From Toxonevra muliebris (Eukaryota > Arthropoda > Insecta > Diptera > Pallopteridae), in the NCBI GenBank assembly GCA_963691655.1, contig OY829327.1, positions 54,448,079 to 54,512,078 on the forward strand: DNA of 64,000 nt, written 5' to 3'. The notes under the pieces are model-generated. The model had not been told where the DNA came from. It worked only from the letters and a program-made list of their open reading frames with translations, and ran no database searches. Numbering within the stretch: the first letter of the stretch is position 1; every line of letters begins with the position of its first letter. Both the position numbers and the translations under genes were made by a program. Shown here one piece after another: positions 38,001 to 45,800 of the stretch.

Positions 38001-41000
38001 CTAACCAACTTCTATTGGAGTATAGATCCTCGAAAAACTTTACTATTTCATGCTTCTATTATTAATGAACGGCTTTACTTCACTCCACGATCTTTCTGTA
38101 TGTTGTTTTCGGGTTTCTTGAGGGTTCCAGTCAAGTTCCTGATAAAAAATTTTGCCTTTGCCCTTTCGCAACATATGGCCAACCATTTCCATTGTTTTCT
38201 TTATATGATTGCGTAAATTTAATCGATTTTGCATCTCCAGTGGAGATTGCCGCTGTTGATCATACTCATCCACTAGAGTTTCAGTATGCAATGTAGAAAC
38301 TACTTTACTCACCTTTTCATCAATGTCCATACTGCGCCTACATAGCAATAATAAAACGGCCGTCTGATTTACACTGTTGTTGTAATGAGTACATACATAC
38401 GTTCATTTTGACTGTTATACATTACTTGAAATAAACTAAGTTTATTTTCTTCTGATCATCGCCTGAAAGAGCTGCTGTTTGTTCCGATCATCATGATTTT
38501 AGTTTTGCTGATGTTGCTGTTTAGTCCTACATTGGCTGACTGGTATTTTGAATCATTAGACTGCAGACCTTAGAATTCGTTACAAAAAAGCATCAGTCAT
38601 CATAATCAATATCTTCTAATTCAAAAATAACGAAAACCCTTAGGCAGGAAATTGTAAATTTAATATACGAATTCAGCGACTCAACCGGAAATTGTTGTTC
38701 CGATACCGTGGAACAGTCGAGTGAGATTAAATAAGTTAAGTTAAGTTAGATTAGATAACTCACATTCAAAGATTTTTTTAGTCAAGATAGCTTTGAATTA
38801 CCTTTTTTCGACTTTTTTTTTAATTAAAGCTTCATTGACTTTTTTTTTAATGTCAGCCTCATCCCAAAATCACAGCACTTCATTCTTCTAAAAAGAGTCA
38901 GAATATAACAACTCATGGTCATAATTATATATCCTTACAAAAAAAAATCTAAAACCCAATTCTGCAGTCGATGCGAAAACGCCTTCTAGGACCCTGGTGG
39001 ATAGTGTTTTTTTTTTTTTTAATTTTACATTTTCGTCGCATCATTATGTAGATATTTTTTTTCCATCCAATTTATGATCAATCGTTTTCACGTAAAACAA
39101 AAGTTAAAGAATTATGCAAAAATTAACTCTGTATGAACAAATATTGTGGCATATAATTTAAACTTTCTGATTTTCTACCAGCAGTAACTGCTCCCCATTT
39201 ACGGATTGTTCACGTGCAGGGTGTAATGAAGTCGGTGTCGGCTTATTGTACTAGCTATTTATGTGGGTTTTTTTTATTAGAACATCTATTACACAAATTA
39301 AGTTAAAATTAATGGCAGGCAGTTATTGCAAAGAATACGCAAAGATAAGAAGAATGCTGACTGTGGCTGTAGTAACAAAAAACAACAACAACAATTGAAA
39401 TTATGAAATTTTAGTCTCTTATCTAAAAACTTCCATTGAATCATTCTTATGAGTAGGTAGGTGTAAAAACCAATAGCGATATTTAAGCGATTCTTCCGCC
39501 AAGGTGATTACGTGATTGCTGTGGCCTAGTGTGATTTTTTTTTCTTTTTTGGGTGGGCAGCAAACGAATTTTAATGTGATTGTAATTTTTGTAATAATAA
39601 CTTAATTAATATTTTCTCCTCATCTCTTTCGTTCGTTTAATTTTAGGTTTCTGTCGCATGGTTGACGTCAATAACAGCACCAGCAACAACTCATCAGTGT
39701 TGGGTGGTGGTCATGCTAGCGGTGGTGGTGGTGGTAGCACTGGTGCTGGTTCCTCCACTAACGGTCTTTCAATGAGTGGAGGTGGTGCTTCAGGCGCCAC
39801 TGCAGGCGTCATTACATCAGATTTGATGAGCACAACTGCTCAAGGTGGAGTTGGTGATCGCTTGGATGCTTCAAGCGATAGTGCTGTCAGTTCAATGGGC
39901 TCTGAACGTGTGCCATCGCTTTCCGATGGTGAATGGGGCGAGGGTAGCGATTCGGCACAGGATTATCATCAGGGCAAATATGGTGGGCCATATGATTACA
40001 GTTACAATAATAGCAATCGGCTAAACGACGGTACTCGTCAGCCTCCTGTGGCCCAGAAGAAACATCAAATGTTTGGTAAACGTTTTCTAAACGAACAACC
40101 AGGTATAGCTGGGGCTGCTGGACCAGGTGCTGCAGGCGGAACAGCTCCAGCAACTGCCATGCATGGCCCAGCACAATCTATTAAATATGAGTATGAACCG
40201 TACCCGGTGGTTCCGACCGGTGGTTTGCAACCGAATGGTGGCGTTGAAGGTGGCGCAATGGGACCTGCATTGAGCAAGGAGCATCAGGCATATGACTTGA
40301 AGTATGGCGCTGGCGCTGTTGGTGGAGGATATTCTTTGGATTACACTCTACGCACTCCCCGTACTCCACACGATATTGTGCAACATAATCATACATACAC
40401 ATTGCCTCAGGGTACTGGATCGCTGCCACGCCCACAGCAACGTGACAAGAAGACCTCAACTTCCTCCAGCAAATCGTCAAAATCATCCAATACCACCACG
40501 GAAGAGGAGCATCTCACACGTGATGAGAAACGCGCACGTGCTCTCAATATCCCAATTACAGTTGCTGACATTATCAATTTGCCCATGGACGAGTTCAACG
40601 AGCGTCTGTCTAAGTACGATCTAACCGAGAATCAATTGTCACTCATTCGCGATATACGCCGTCGTGGCAAGAACAAGGTAGCCGCACAGAATTGCCGCAA
40701 GCGTAAACTCGATCAGATTCTTTCATTGGAGGATGAAGTTAAAGAGGTGCGCAGACGCAAAGATCAGCTGAATAGCGATCGCGATAGCTTGGCAATAGAA
40801 CGTAAACGCATTTCAAATAAGTTTGCTGCGCTGCACAGACACATTTTCCAAGTAAGTACATTAGAATCTGATAACCTACACATCATTAGTGGTAGATCTA
40901 GGAGAAGGGCTACAACCAGTTGTTAAAATATCTAGTAGCTAAAATATTTATCTTTCATTGTATTATAATCAGCTTCCCCCAAATCAAATCACATATAAGT

Positions 41001-41465
41001 TTTTATTTCACCTTCGATAATTATAATCTCTTGCATGTCCGCATTCACGCTTTTTTTTAATGCATACGATCCTTCTCTCCTTTTCACTTTTAGTATTTGC
41101 GCGATCCCGAGGGTAATCCTTGTTCATCGTCTGAATACAGCTTACAGCAGGCTGCCGATGGTTCCATTTATTTGTTACCACGTGATAGCAGCAATAAAAC
41201 TGATGCTAACAACGGTGGTGGTGGAGCAACAGCAAACGGTGGTGGCAGCAACGTTAATGCGAATATTTCGCATTTAAACCACCAAACAGCACCGTCACAG
41301 CATCAACAGCAACATCCTCATATTGCTGCTGCTGCGACACATCATCACCAGCAGCAGCAGCAACATCAGCATGTGCTTCATCATACAGCGCAACAGCAGC
41401 CGCAGCAGCAGCAACAGCATTCGCATGCGCATGTGCATCATCATCAAACGCATCAAAAAGATTGA
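12443..41465 (+). CDS. cnc: cap-n-collar (Nrf2/Nrf1 orthologue), 3' six coding exons; N-terminus outside window
   Basis: CNC-bZIP transcription factor that pairs with small Maf and drives antioxidant, xenobiotic and proteostasis genes; a short isoform patterns the head (known of the family). Coding exons: 12443-12522, 13650-14114, 31881-32300, 32378-32477, 39647-40851, 41094-41465. All junctions have GT..AG ends and keep frame (incoming phases 1,0,0,0,1,0), giving about 880 codons including the stop. Seen: end of an ETGE-like motif, acidic/His-rich linker, SMEQRLQDI motif, CNC domain, basic region (KVAAQNCRKRKLDQI), leucine zipper, and a C-terminal Neh3-like YSLQQAADGSIYLLPRD. Large introns of 17.8 and 7.2 kb are full of transposon relics. 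No open frame upstream in the window looks like the Neh2 N-terminus, so the long CncC isoform starts to the left. Internal Met codons at 31887 and 39658 would give proteins of about 696 and 521 aa, near the CncB and CncA isoform layout. Confidence 0.93.
12523..13649 (+). other. cnc intron (1.1 kb)
   Basis: GT at 12523 and AG at 13648-13649. There is no recognised element. The stretch 12990-13440 is GC-richer than its surroundings (ATCGTGGGTTCACATAGTGA, AATCCTGGCCGG) and may be an old transposon, but no family was recognised. Confidence 0.6.
13650..14114 (+). CDS. cnc: cnc exon: acidic Asp/Asn/Lys-rich and His-rich linker
   Basis: Acceptor AG at 13648-13649, donor GTAAGA at 14115; 155 codons, phase 0 on both sides. 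The protein starts VNSDDDSIAS, then runs through low-complexity acidic stretches (GDDEDDNDN, SDDEDDDNDDD), a hydrophobic patch (SLPSPLFDLDDEAKEELADF) typical of an acidic activation segment, a run of five His near 13992, and ends FHHGHHQ. The upstream sequence in the same frame (13527-13649) is hydrophobic, AT-rich intron that happens to stay open. Low complexity makes alignment outside this exon weak; assignment to cnc rests on phase and on its position between recognised exons. Confidence 0.85.
16490..16640. repeat. degenerate AC-rich short repeat (ATAATCTC..AAGC.CAAAATC)
   Basis: About seven loosely similar units of 18-22 bp carrying CATAATCTC, CTCAAG and CACAAAATC. A roughly inverse-complement version (GATTTTGTGTCTGTGGATTA) is at 18060-18120, so the two may be arms of one old element interrupted by the transposon at 16702-17879. 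Confidence 0.45.
16702..17879. mobile_element. non-autonomous DNA transposon with about 23-bp TIRs
   Basis: The left end GGGCAGACTGGGGAATTGTG (16702 on) and right end ACAATACCCCAGTCTCCC (to 17879) are inverted copies with two to three mismatches. Sub-terminal copies of GGACCAC and GTGGTCC occur inside (17016-17043, 17701). A minus-strand frame at 17044-16787 begins MVRNTPTKVVRN but is not recognised as a known transposase. The family is undetermined. Confidence 0.7.
17880..19280. other. AT-rich intronic DNA; possible tiny spliced ORF
   Basis: No recognised element. A 21-codon frame starting at 18816 (MPQKYYGLNK) runs to a consensus donor GTAAGT at 18880, with an acceptor TTTGCAG at 18936 after a 57-nt interval. 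Splicing would give a 29-aa peptide ending MPIFV. Treated as a candidate only. Confidence 0.3.
19411..19535. repeat. four tandem copies of a unit with TTTGATGTCATCGAAA
   Basis: TTTGATGTCATCGAAACAAA with a trailing TCTGTAATGAA recurs at about 19411, 19440, 19472 and 19504. The second copy is truncated and joined to CTTGTGTGTGAC. The core TGATGTCA resembles the CRE/ATF site TGACGTCA. On the minus strand the units read as repeats of LQICFDDIK. Confidence 0.8.
20374..20422 (-). ncRNA. hammerhead ribozyme (type I), copy A
   Basis: Read on the minus strand: stem I AGATCA, core CTGATGA, stem II GGAACC with loop GTAGCT and GGTTCC, then GAAGC, loop GATC, cleavage triplet GTC, and stem I closing TGATCT. 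Stems I and II are each perfect 6 bp. The one core departure is GAAG in place of GAAA, giving a G-U pair next to the cleavage triplet, so activity may be reduced. Architecture is that of minimal type I hammerheads known from animal retroelements. Confidence 0.8.
20893..21032. mobile_element. TTAA-flanked MITE (piggyBac-type), 140 bp
   Basis: TTAA at 20893-20896 and 21029-21032, with ends CCCAGCAATG and ..AATGGG. The inside carries a perfect 16-bp palindrome GGTGCCATATGGCACC. TIR match is only about four bases, so assignment is tentative. Confidence 0.45.
21040..23500. other. cnc intron, no recognised gene
   Basis: Short ORFs here are A-rich or hydrophobic chance frames (for example 21687-22016, Lys-rich). 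A GC-richer patch at 22560-22760 has no splice-compatible coding frame that I recognise. Confidence 0.55.
23508..24181. mobile_element. MITE with 28-bp TIRs and 3-bp ATT duplication
   Basis: The left end CACCCCTATTACAGATCACG (continuing ATAGAGAT) and the inverted right end differ by one base over 28. ATT flanks both sides (23505-23507, 24182-24184), consistent with a 3-bp target duplication as in PIF/Harbinger-type elements. There is no transposase inside. Confidence 0.75.
24185..26100. other. cnc intron, simple repeats only
   Basis: Includes (CA)n stretches near 25600-25630 and 25828-25848 and a (TG)13 run at 25992-26017. The minus-strand frame 25543-25130 is not recognised and lacks splice or codon support. 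Confidence 0.5.
26100..26460 (+). promoter_or_regulatory. possible intronic promoter and 5' leader of a shorter cnc isoform
   Basis: Clustered initiator-like TCAGTC/TCAGT strings in a GC-richer patch (CGCCGTCAGTCATCAGTCAA, about 26140-26160) are followed by about 300 bp of A-rich leader-like DNA and a consensus donor GTGAGT at 26457. This would suit a leader exon spliced to the 31881 exon. Inference only. Confidence 0.3.
27448..28720 (-). pseudogene. non-LTR retrotransposon 3' part with RNase H and zinc-knuckle (copy 2)
   Basis: The minus frame 28647-27784 holds the end of the RT region (TGALRTTSTKALFAILHWLP) and a complete-looking RNase H: IYTDGS, FQAEVMAI, IYTDSQAA and NADELAK supply the expected D-E-D-D. 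One frameshift (about 27790-27830) leads into the frame 27805-27548, with a CCHC-like knuckle (FCRGCGSEEEEETVLHFMCEC). The 3' end, on the minus strand, runs into short (CCTAA)-type repeats at 27450-27470. 5'-truncated, as usual for LINE insertions. Features fit the RNase H-bearing LINE clades (I/R1/LOA); the exact clade is not resolved. Confidence 0.85.
29246..29672 (+). mobile_element. MITE, family with TAGCTGCGTTTTATTCGCCA ends (copy 1)
   Basis: The left end TTAGCTGCGTTTTATTCGCC and right end GGCGAATAAAACACAGCTA are inverted copies. The internal sequence (TAACACGTATAATTATAGCT, then TTGTTCAACTACATCA) matches the inverse of the shorter copy at 62127-62373. This copy carries about 150 extra bases on its right side. 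No coding sequence. Confidence 0.8.
29695..29925 (-). pseudogene. RNase H fragment of the 55.4-kb retrotransposon family
   Basis: The minus strand reads QQLLTWYIDGSYTDEDAGIK then, in another frame, YQAEIYAIGRCTYFNLKQ, aligning with the RNase H start of the element at 55443-57037. Frameshifted and truncated. Confidence 0.75.
29974..30458. mobile_element. TTAA-flanked MITE (piggyBac-type), 485 bp
   Basis: TTAA at 29974-29977 and 30455-30458. The ends CCCTTTCTCGATC and inverted CCCTCTCATACC share a CCCT(C/T)TCNNA pattern. There is no transposase inside; a partly open frame (30204-30465) is AT-rich and unrecognised. Confidence 0.55.
31260..31540 (+). promoter_or_regulatory. candidate internal promoter upstream of the CncB-start exon
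   Basis: Contains a perfect TGCGCATGCGCA palindrome (31376-31387), the NRF-1/Erect-wing-type binding site, inside a GC-rich island (31318-31390) that stands out from the AT-rich intron. Initiator-like TCAGA/TCAGATT lies at about 31256-31272. A donor-like AAG|GTAACT at 31532 could splice a leader onto 31881; upstream ATGs in that leader would be out of frame. Confidence 0.35.
31881..32300 (+). CDS. cnc: cnc exon: GRMPLSR..SMEQRLQDI, probable CncB start region
   Basis: Acceptor TTTTACAG at 31873-31880, donor GTAAGT at 32301; 140 codons, phase 0 at both ends. It begins GRMPLSRGVSMEQRLQDIAS, a segment I recognise as conserved in fly Cnc, followed by a Pro/His-rich stretch (eight consecutive Pro near 32058-32081, then His repeats) and ends KMEHDMMYYS. 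The ATG at 31887 is the third codon and could serve as the start of an isoform that begins inside the preceding 17.8-kb intron. A possible promoter with a perfect NRF-1/Ewg-type palindrome lies 0.5 kb upstream. Confidence 0.9.
32378..32477 (+). CDS. cnc: cnc exon: short acidic/hydrophobic conserved segment
   Basis: A 100-nt exon bounded by TTTCAG (ends 32377) and GTGAGT (from 32478); the preceding intron is 77 nt, of the short dipteran class. It reads NASSDMNHTTDGFINSILND and on to NVNDN, and leaves one base that joins GT of the next exon to make Ser. The FINSILNDEDLHLMDM stretch is a typical acidic-amphipathic activation motif that I recognise as part of fly Cnc. Confidence 0.88.
33017..34034. 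mobile_element. foldback element of about 1 kb
   Basis: The outer ends AAGGGGATATGTTCATTGCT and inverse (GCAATGGACATGCCCCTCTT, to 34034) match in inverted orientation. Inner segments 33590-33685 and 33795-33925 are also inverse copies (GAGTAGAGTTTATG versus CATAAACTCTACTC; CATCGGTTA versus TAACCGATG). No coding sequence. It sits in the 7.2-kb cnc intron, next to the hammerhead pair. Confidence 0.7.
34289..34331 (-). ncRNA. hammerhead ribozyme copy B, core deleted
   Basis: The minus strand reads AAGATCA, then directly GGAAT...ATTCC, GAAAC, GGCC, GTC, TGATTT. The seven-base CTGATGA core is missing relative to copy C, so this copy should be inactive. All other parts match copy C. Confidence 0.7.
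34758..34808 (+). ncRNA. hammerhead ribozyme (type I), copy C, consensus core intact
   Basis: In order: stem I AAGATCA (34758-34764); core CTGATGA (34765-34771); stem II GGAAT/ATTCC (34772-34776, 34785-34789); GAAA (34790-34793); C, loop GGCC, G; UC completing the GUC cleavage triplet (34799-34801); stem I closing TGATTTT (34802-34808), 7 bp with one G-U. Every invariant core position is present. The short stem III with a four-base loop has the layout of schistosome and other animal retroelement hammerheads. Predicted to cleave after 34801. Confidence 0.88.
35200..37080 (+). other. cnc intron; repeat-poor, possible CncA promoter area
   Basis: No recognised mobile protein. GACTTAGGCTTTTATTG at 35231-35248 repeats a string that follows hammerhead copy C (34823-34840). 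The 36,000-37,080 part has few repeats and short conserved-looking strings (for example AACTCAAAACGCGTGCTTTT near 36997), and is a reasonable but unproven place for a promoter of the shortest isoform. The frame 35291-35476 (MIVGYGKRSG) is unrecognised. Confidence 0.25.
37785..37840 (-). mobile_element. non-LTR retrotransposon 3' tail fragment
   Basis: On the minus strand CACAATGGGCCGTATTTGAC and the following ACGGACAGCCA resemble the tail seen at 59913-59970, 61024-61094 and the end of the 27.4-kb copy (ATCACAATG(G/A)GC..., then a GCCACT-type motif). Confidence 0.5.
38043..38348 (-). pseudogene. C-terminal piece of a LINE endonuclease/reverse transcriptase
   Basis: The minus frame includes NHIKKTMEMVGHMLRKGKGK and QELDWNPQETRKQHTERSW, which fit the W.GH.LR...(A/E)L.WNPQG.R..GRP..TW motif near the C-terminus of many animal LINE RTs. 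A 5'-truncated or isolated fragment; its 5' end (38348) abuts the half-hammerhead at 38353. Confidence 0.65.
38353..38370 (+). ncRNA. hammerhead 3' half (copy E)
   Basis: AAAACGGCCGTCTGATTT is the GAAAC-GGCC-GUC-stem I part of copies B and C, and the following 30 bases (ACACTGTTGTTGTAATGAGT) match the DNA downstream of copy B. The core 5' half is absent. Confidence 0.55.
38400..39646 (+). other. end of the cnc 7.2-kb intron
   Basis: AT-rich with long T tracts (for example 39007-39021) before the acceptor at 39646. No gene or element was recognised. Confidence 0.6.
39647..40851 (+). CDS. cnc: cnc exon: CNC domain, basic region and start of zipper; CncA start
   Basis: Acceptor TTTTAG (ends 39646), donor GTAAGT at 40852. 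It reads SFCRMVDVNNSTSNNSSVLG, then Gly/Ser/Ala-rich linkers, the conserved block VPSLSDGEW..GSDSAQDYHQGKYGGPYDYSYNN (about 39909-40014), a CNC domain (about 40518-40665, ALNIPITVADIINLPMDEFN), the basic region with AAQNCRKRKLDQI (about 40680-40720) and the zipper through HRHIFQ. The ATG at 39658 starts an open frame that would yield a protein of about 521 aa, near the size of fly CncA, so an isoform may start here. Reading past the donor adds 23 residues before a stop at 40924-40926; intron retention would remove Neh3. Confidence 0.96.
41094..41465 (+). CDS. cnc: cnc last coding exon: end of zipper, Neh3-like C-terminus, Gln/His tail
   Basis: Acceptor CACTTTTAG (ends 41093); the previous intron is 242 nt and phase 0. 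It begins YLRDPEGNPCSSSEYSLQQA and continues ADGSIYLLPRDS, matching the CNC-family end where Nrf2 carries its Neh3 transactivation motif. A low-complexity tail follows (Asn/Gly then Gln/His repeats). TGA is at 41463-41465. The same frame stays open for another 92 codons (see the separate entry). Confidence 0.93.
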   Translation, partial: YLRDPEGNPCSSSEYSLQQAADGSIYLLPRDSSNKTDANNGGGGATANGGGSNVNANISHLNHQTAPSQHQQQHPHIAAAATHHHQQQQQHQHVLHHTAQQQPQQQQQHSHAHVHHHQTHQKD

Positions 41466-41744
41466 AATTTATTGTTCCAACATTATGCAAATTGGTTTAA
41501 ATTTCATCATCATCATTGTCAGCATCAGCAACAGCAACAACAATATCAACGCAGGCATTATCAACAGCAGCAGCAACAACAACGCTGTTATCATCAGCAT
41601 CATCATAATTATTCTTATCAAAATCACAGCAGCAACAGCAACTACAGCAACATGACGCAAGCCACCACTACCACACCAATAGTAGCAGCAGCAACAGGCG
41701 CAACAGCAACAACCACAACAACAACAAATTTTTACTTTTATTAA
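41466..41744 (+). other. in-frame open extension after the cnc stop
   Basis: After the cnc TGA (next base A) the frame reads on without a stop for 92 codons to TAA at 41742-41744. The content is His/Gln-rich then Thr/Ala-rich (for example QHQQQQQQYQRRHYQQQQQQ). It could be a stop-codon readthrough extension, which is known to occur in many fly genes. It could also be chance: CAN repeats keep other frames open here too (for example another + frame, 41323-41655). Confidence 0.3.
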
Positions 41745-42771
41745 TAACAAATGTGGATTGATTTTTATTTTATTGCGTATAATAAGTACCCAATTTTTTA
41801 GTTTGGTTTTTTGTTTGGAGGAAGGTGCGTGGTGTCACTTTAAGGTGTTGGTCTTTTAATTTTAACTACTACTAGTAATTTATTATTAATAGAAATTGTA
41901 TTTTATATATTTAATTTAGAAAAAAGTTGAAAAAACTGGTTGTGCTACTTTTGAAAGCATTTTTCCGTCTGCTGCCCATCCTCTTTTTTTTACTCCTTCT
42001 ATTTCCTCTTCACTGCTCCTCTCCTCTTATACTCGTTCATCTACTATGATTCTGAGAACTTTGTTTTTTAAAGTTTTAAATCATTTTCTTTCCGTTTTCG
42101 TTTAATTATTACGGTAACTTGAGCACAAATTACAACAACAATAAAAAAAAAATGAATGAATTTTTTCATTTTATAAAAACAAAAAAACTTGTGATAAATT
42201 TTGAATAATAACTATTAATATGTGTTTTCATATACTAAAGTAAACGATGATTACCTTTTTTTTTTTTGTGATTTTAAATGCTTCAATAAGTTTGATGATT
42301 GATTATAACCACGGCGCTCCCCTCATTGTATTTTTGAAGTGCACAACCATTTGCGTTTAGATTGAATGAAATACGTAAATACAGATGTAGTGAAATATAG
42401 ACAGACATTATGTTGTAAATTATGCTAATAAAAAGGCTCACAAATTAATTATACATACACAAACAAACAAAAGAACTAAAAAAAACACACAAAAAGAAAA
42501 AAATGCTGGAAATAGTTTATTTCTATTTAATTTCTTTAGTTAAATTTTGAAATAAATGGATGCTTAAGTTCTTTTTTCTTTTTTTTTTTTTGTTATGAAT
42601 GTTAATTTCTTATTAAATCTACATATATATACAGCACGTTAGAGTTTAAGATACCTATTCTTTATTTTTTAAAATTATTAATTAAGGCAAATTTATTATT
42701 AAGCATTTAAATAAATAAATATACTTACATATAGCATATATATCTATACACACATATGCATATATACTTGC

Positions 42772-42803
<32 letters not shown>

Positions 42804-45800
42804 GCATAAGTTTTGTAAATATTTTTTTTTTTATGTATATATATATATATACCTATAAATTTAAATCACTTTACACTTAATAGACTAATTTTCGTTGAAA
42901 TTAAAATGAAAAAAGTACTAATTTAATGAGATTTTTAAATTATATTACGCAAAACAGAAAAAAGATTTAAAGAAGTAGGTGAATGTTCGTGGAAGCTATT
43001 GAATTTTCCAAACATTTAACAGCAATTACTTTAGTTTTCCAAATTGTTTATAATTGCTTGTACAAGGACATTAGAGAGAGAAAGGCACTTGCTATTGAAT
43101 TACCTCATACATGAAACCAAATACTGCAGGCCAAAGGAAAAAGCAGTAAAACAAATAACAAAATTATCAGGCAGGGCTAGTATCAACTTTTTGCCATTTT
43201 CAATCTTTGAGCATCTGAACAATTCCATTCCAGTGGAAAAAAAAATGTTTGTTTTACAATCAACACCTGTTTGGGACATCAAGATTTTCCAGAATATTTA
43301 TTACATTATATGCCCCTACCCAGAGTTTCTTAATCATTTATTGCACTCTGTATAAAAATAAGGTGTAGTCTGGGTATTGGATGAAACCTTTTCCATTCCA
43401 AAATAGACGTTAAAATTGAAATTTAATGTTAAAATTAGCTTATTCATAGATGGAAACAAATGAGGGTCAGTTTTTTCGTAGTTTTGGAATAAAATTCCTT
43501 TCTAATTATTATTTTTGACCAAAATTTTAATATCAACGATATTCGACAGACAACGAAAATATTTGTCTAACTTATAATACAAGTGATACTCTACAAGCTT
43601 TGGCTTCTTCTAGTACTACTCTTTCTAAAGCAATACCTTAAGAGATAGACCGCCATCATACAGTTACGCCCAGAATGAACTCACTTTAGGAGTACCACAA
43701 GTTGTGACCGCTTGGGACATCAGCCAAGCTTAATTCAGCCCGATCAAACTTAAAATTTAACTTTACAGGATAATTTTCTTTCAATTTTTTTTTTAACCGT
43801 TAGCAAACAACAAAGCAATAAACAATAACAAAAGAAAATTAAATTTTTTAAAGTTGCTTGCTTCTTCATGCTCTTAAATCAGGTTTTGCACACTTTCATT
43901 ACCTTTCTTGCCTTGATTCAAAAGATGGTACTCAAACGTATTTTTCCTCTTTGTAATACTTATTCCTGCATGCTTCCTGGCCACAATTGCCACAAAGGGC
44001 GTGCAATTCTTTAATTTTTCAAGCCTGTTGCTGAAGGTTGCCTATTTTCTTGCCCATCCTCTGATATTTCTTCTTCAGCTTCAGAATCTAATGAAATTAC
44101 GAATATTACTTATACATACCTATATTATTAAAACAATTTATTTTAAGCGTGTCAGTGCAATTTTTTCTTCGCAAATGTGGCCATTGGTTCTATGGTTTAT
44201 TTTAACAAATTATTCCACCTTATAATTTTTACATAAACTTAATTTTTAGCAACGAAATATAAAATTCAGACTGCTTTTTAAAGAAACACTCTTTTAGTAA
44301 ATTTCCATTCATAATTAATTTCTTTTGGACTGCAGAATAAGTTTACACAAAGTTTCTCTCTCTGGATGTTGTTAAAGCTTAAATAAAATACAACCGGCGC
44401 GAAGGTGATCCCATATTTCTTCGGATTCAATTAATTTTTATTTTATTTATTTTCATTTTCAATAAGCTTCCATTTAAAAGACCGAATGAGTATTGCCAAT
44501 GATCCTAGCAAAACTAAGTTATTTTGTTTCAATAAATTTATTTAATGAAAATATTTGAAAGCGTACACCTATAGTTCTGAGGTGTTCTTTCGATTATTAT
44601 GTTGACTTATGTTTATGAATTATTGAAATATTACAACTCGCTCATGCAAAAATTAGAAAGACCACCGATGAGGAACTGTGGCTAGTTCTGAAACAGTTGT
44701 TTGGTCTGCCGATAATAATAAATTCCCTGGCAATAAACGTTCATTTAATCTGTTTTTATTGCAATGAAAACAATTGGAAATTTTGATTTACGACGATTTT
44801 GAAAATTTATATTGTTGTATTAAACCAAACATTCTTGAAAGCTAGAGTCACAAAATTGGTAAAAAGTAAAAAATAAAATGTAGGAATATTTCTCTATTCT
44901 GATGAAATTTAGTTACTGATATTCAATAAACAAATGTGATTGGAATATTGACCCTGTGAGACAAATGAAAAATAAAAAATCACAAATCTTTAGTTGGTGT
45001 ATGCTTATTATAAAATTGAAGATATGAGATATTAGCATATGGCACACCAGAAAGATACAAGTTTCAATTAAATATTTATATCGGATTTTCTCATTTTTAA
45101 AAGGATTATGATATGCAATACATAAAGTTGAATTTGGAAGCCATTTTCTACTAAAATTGGGAGCTAATACATTGTCTGTTTCGACTACAAATTCGATAGC
45201 AAAAGGATGTCAGAACTTTTTTTGTAATCATAAGTCATATTTGATCTTACAATTTTGAATTTTGATTGAATTCAATTGGAGCGTAATCGTGTGGCGGAAC
45301 TATGAAATTCTAATATGAAAAAAGGAAATCAAAGAATTCGTAATTTAAATCTTGCATTCGATAATTACTTCACAATTTTAGCGTTAATAATTTCAATGTT
45401 TTTGCAATTGAAACACAAAGATCAAGCTCATTTAATTGTTAAATACATAGTAGAAGAAAGCTACTAAAATTGTTAATTTATTTTCTAACTCTATTCAATA
45501 TGAAATACTTACAAACCTATGGATACTACGTATTACTATAATATAGACTTTAGCAGTTTTTTGCTCACATATGAACACACGCAAACATACACTAAGTAAA
45601 AACGTTGTTTGTTTTTGTATTCTTTTGTCGCTTTTTGGAAATAAAAATATAATTTAAAAATAACATTGTAAAAAGGAAGATATATAGGTACATAAATATA
45701 TTTAATAAATTTAATACTAGAATTTAGTAGCAAAGATGAAATATTAATATTTAATATGATGTCCTTCAAAATGCAAACAAATACATATTTATACATATGT

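Noticed and set aside
41469..41750. Minus-strand ORF of Leu/Cys/Ile repeats
   Set aside because: Translation of CAG/CAA repeats on the wrong strand.
43044..43355. 103-aa plus ORF downstream of cnc
   Set aside because: Composition is somewhat protein-like and it may be a transposon exon, but no family or boundary could be recognised.
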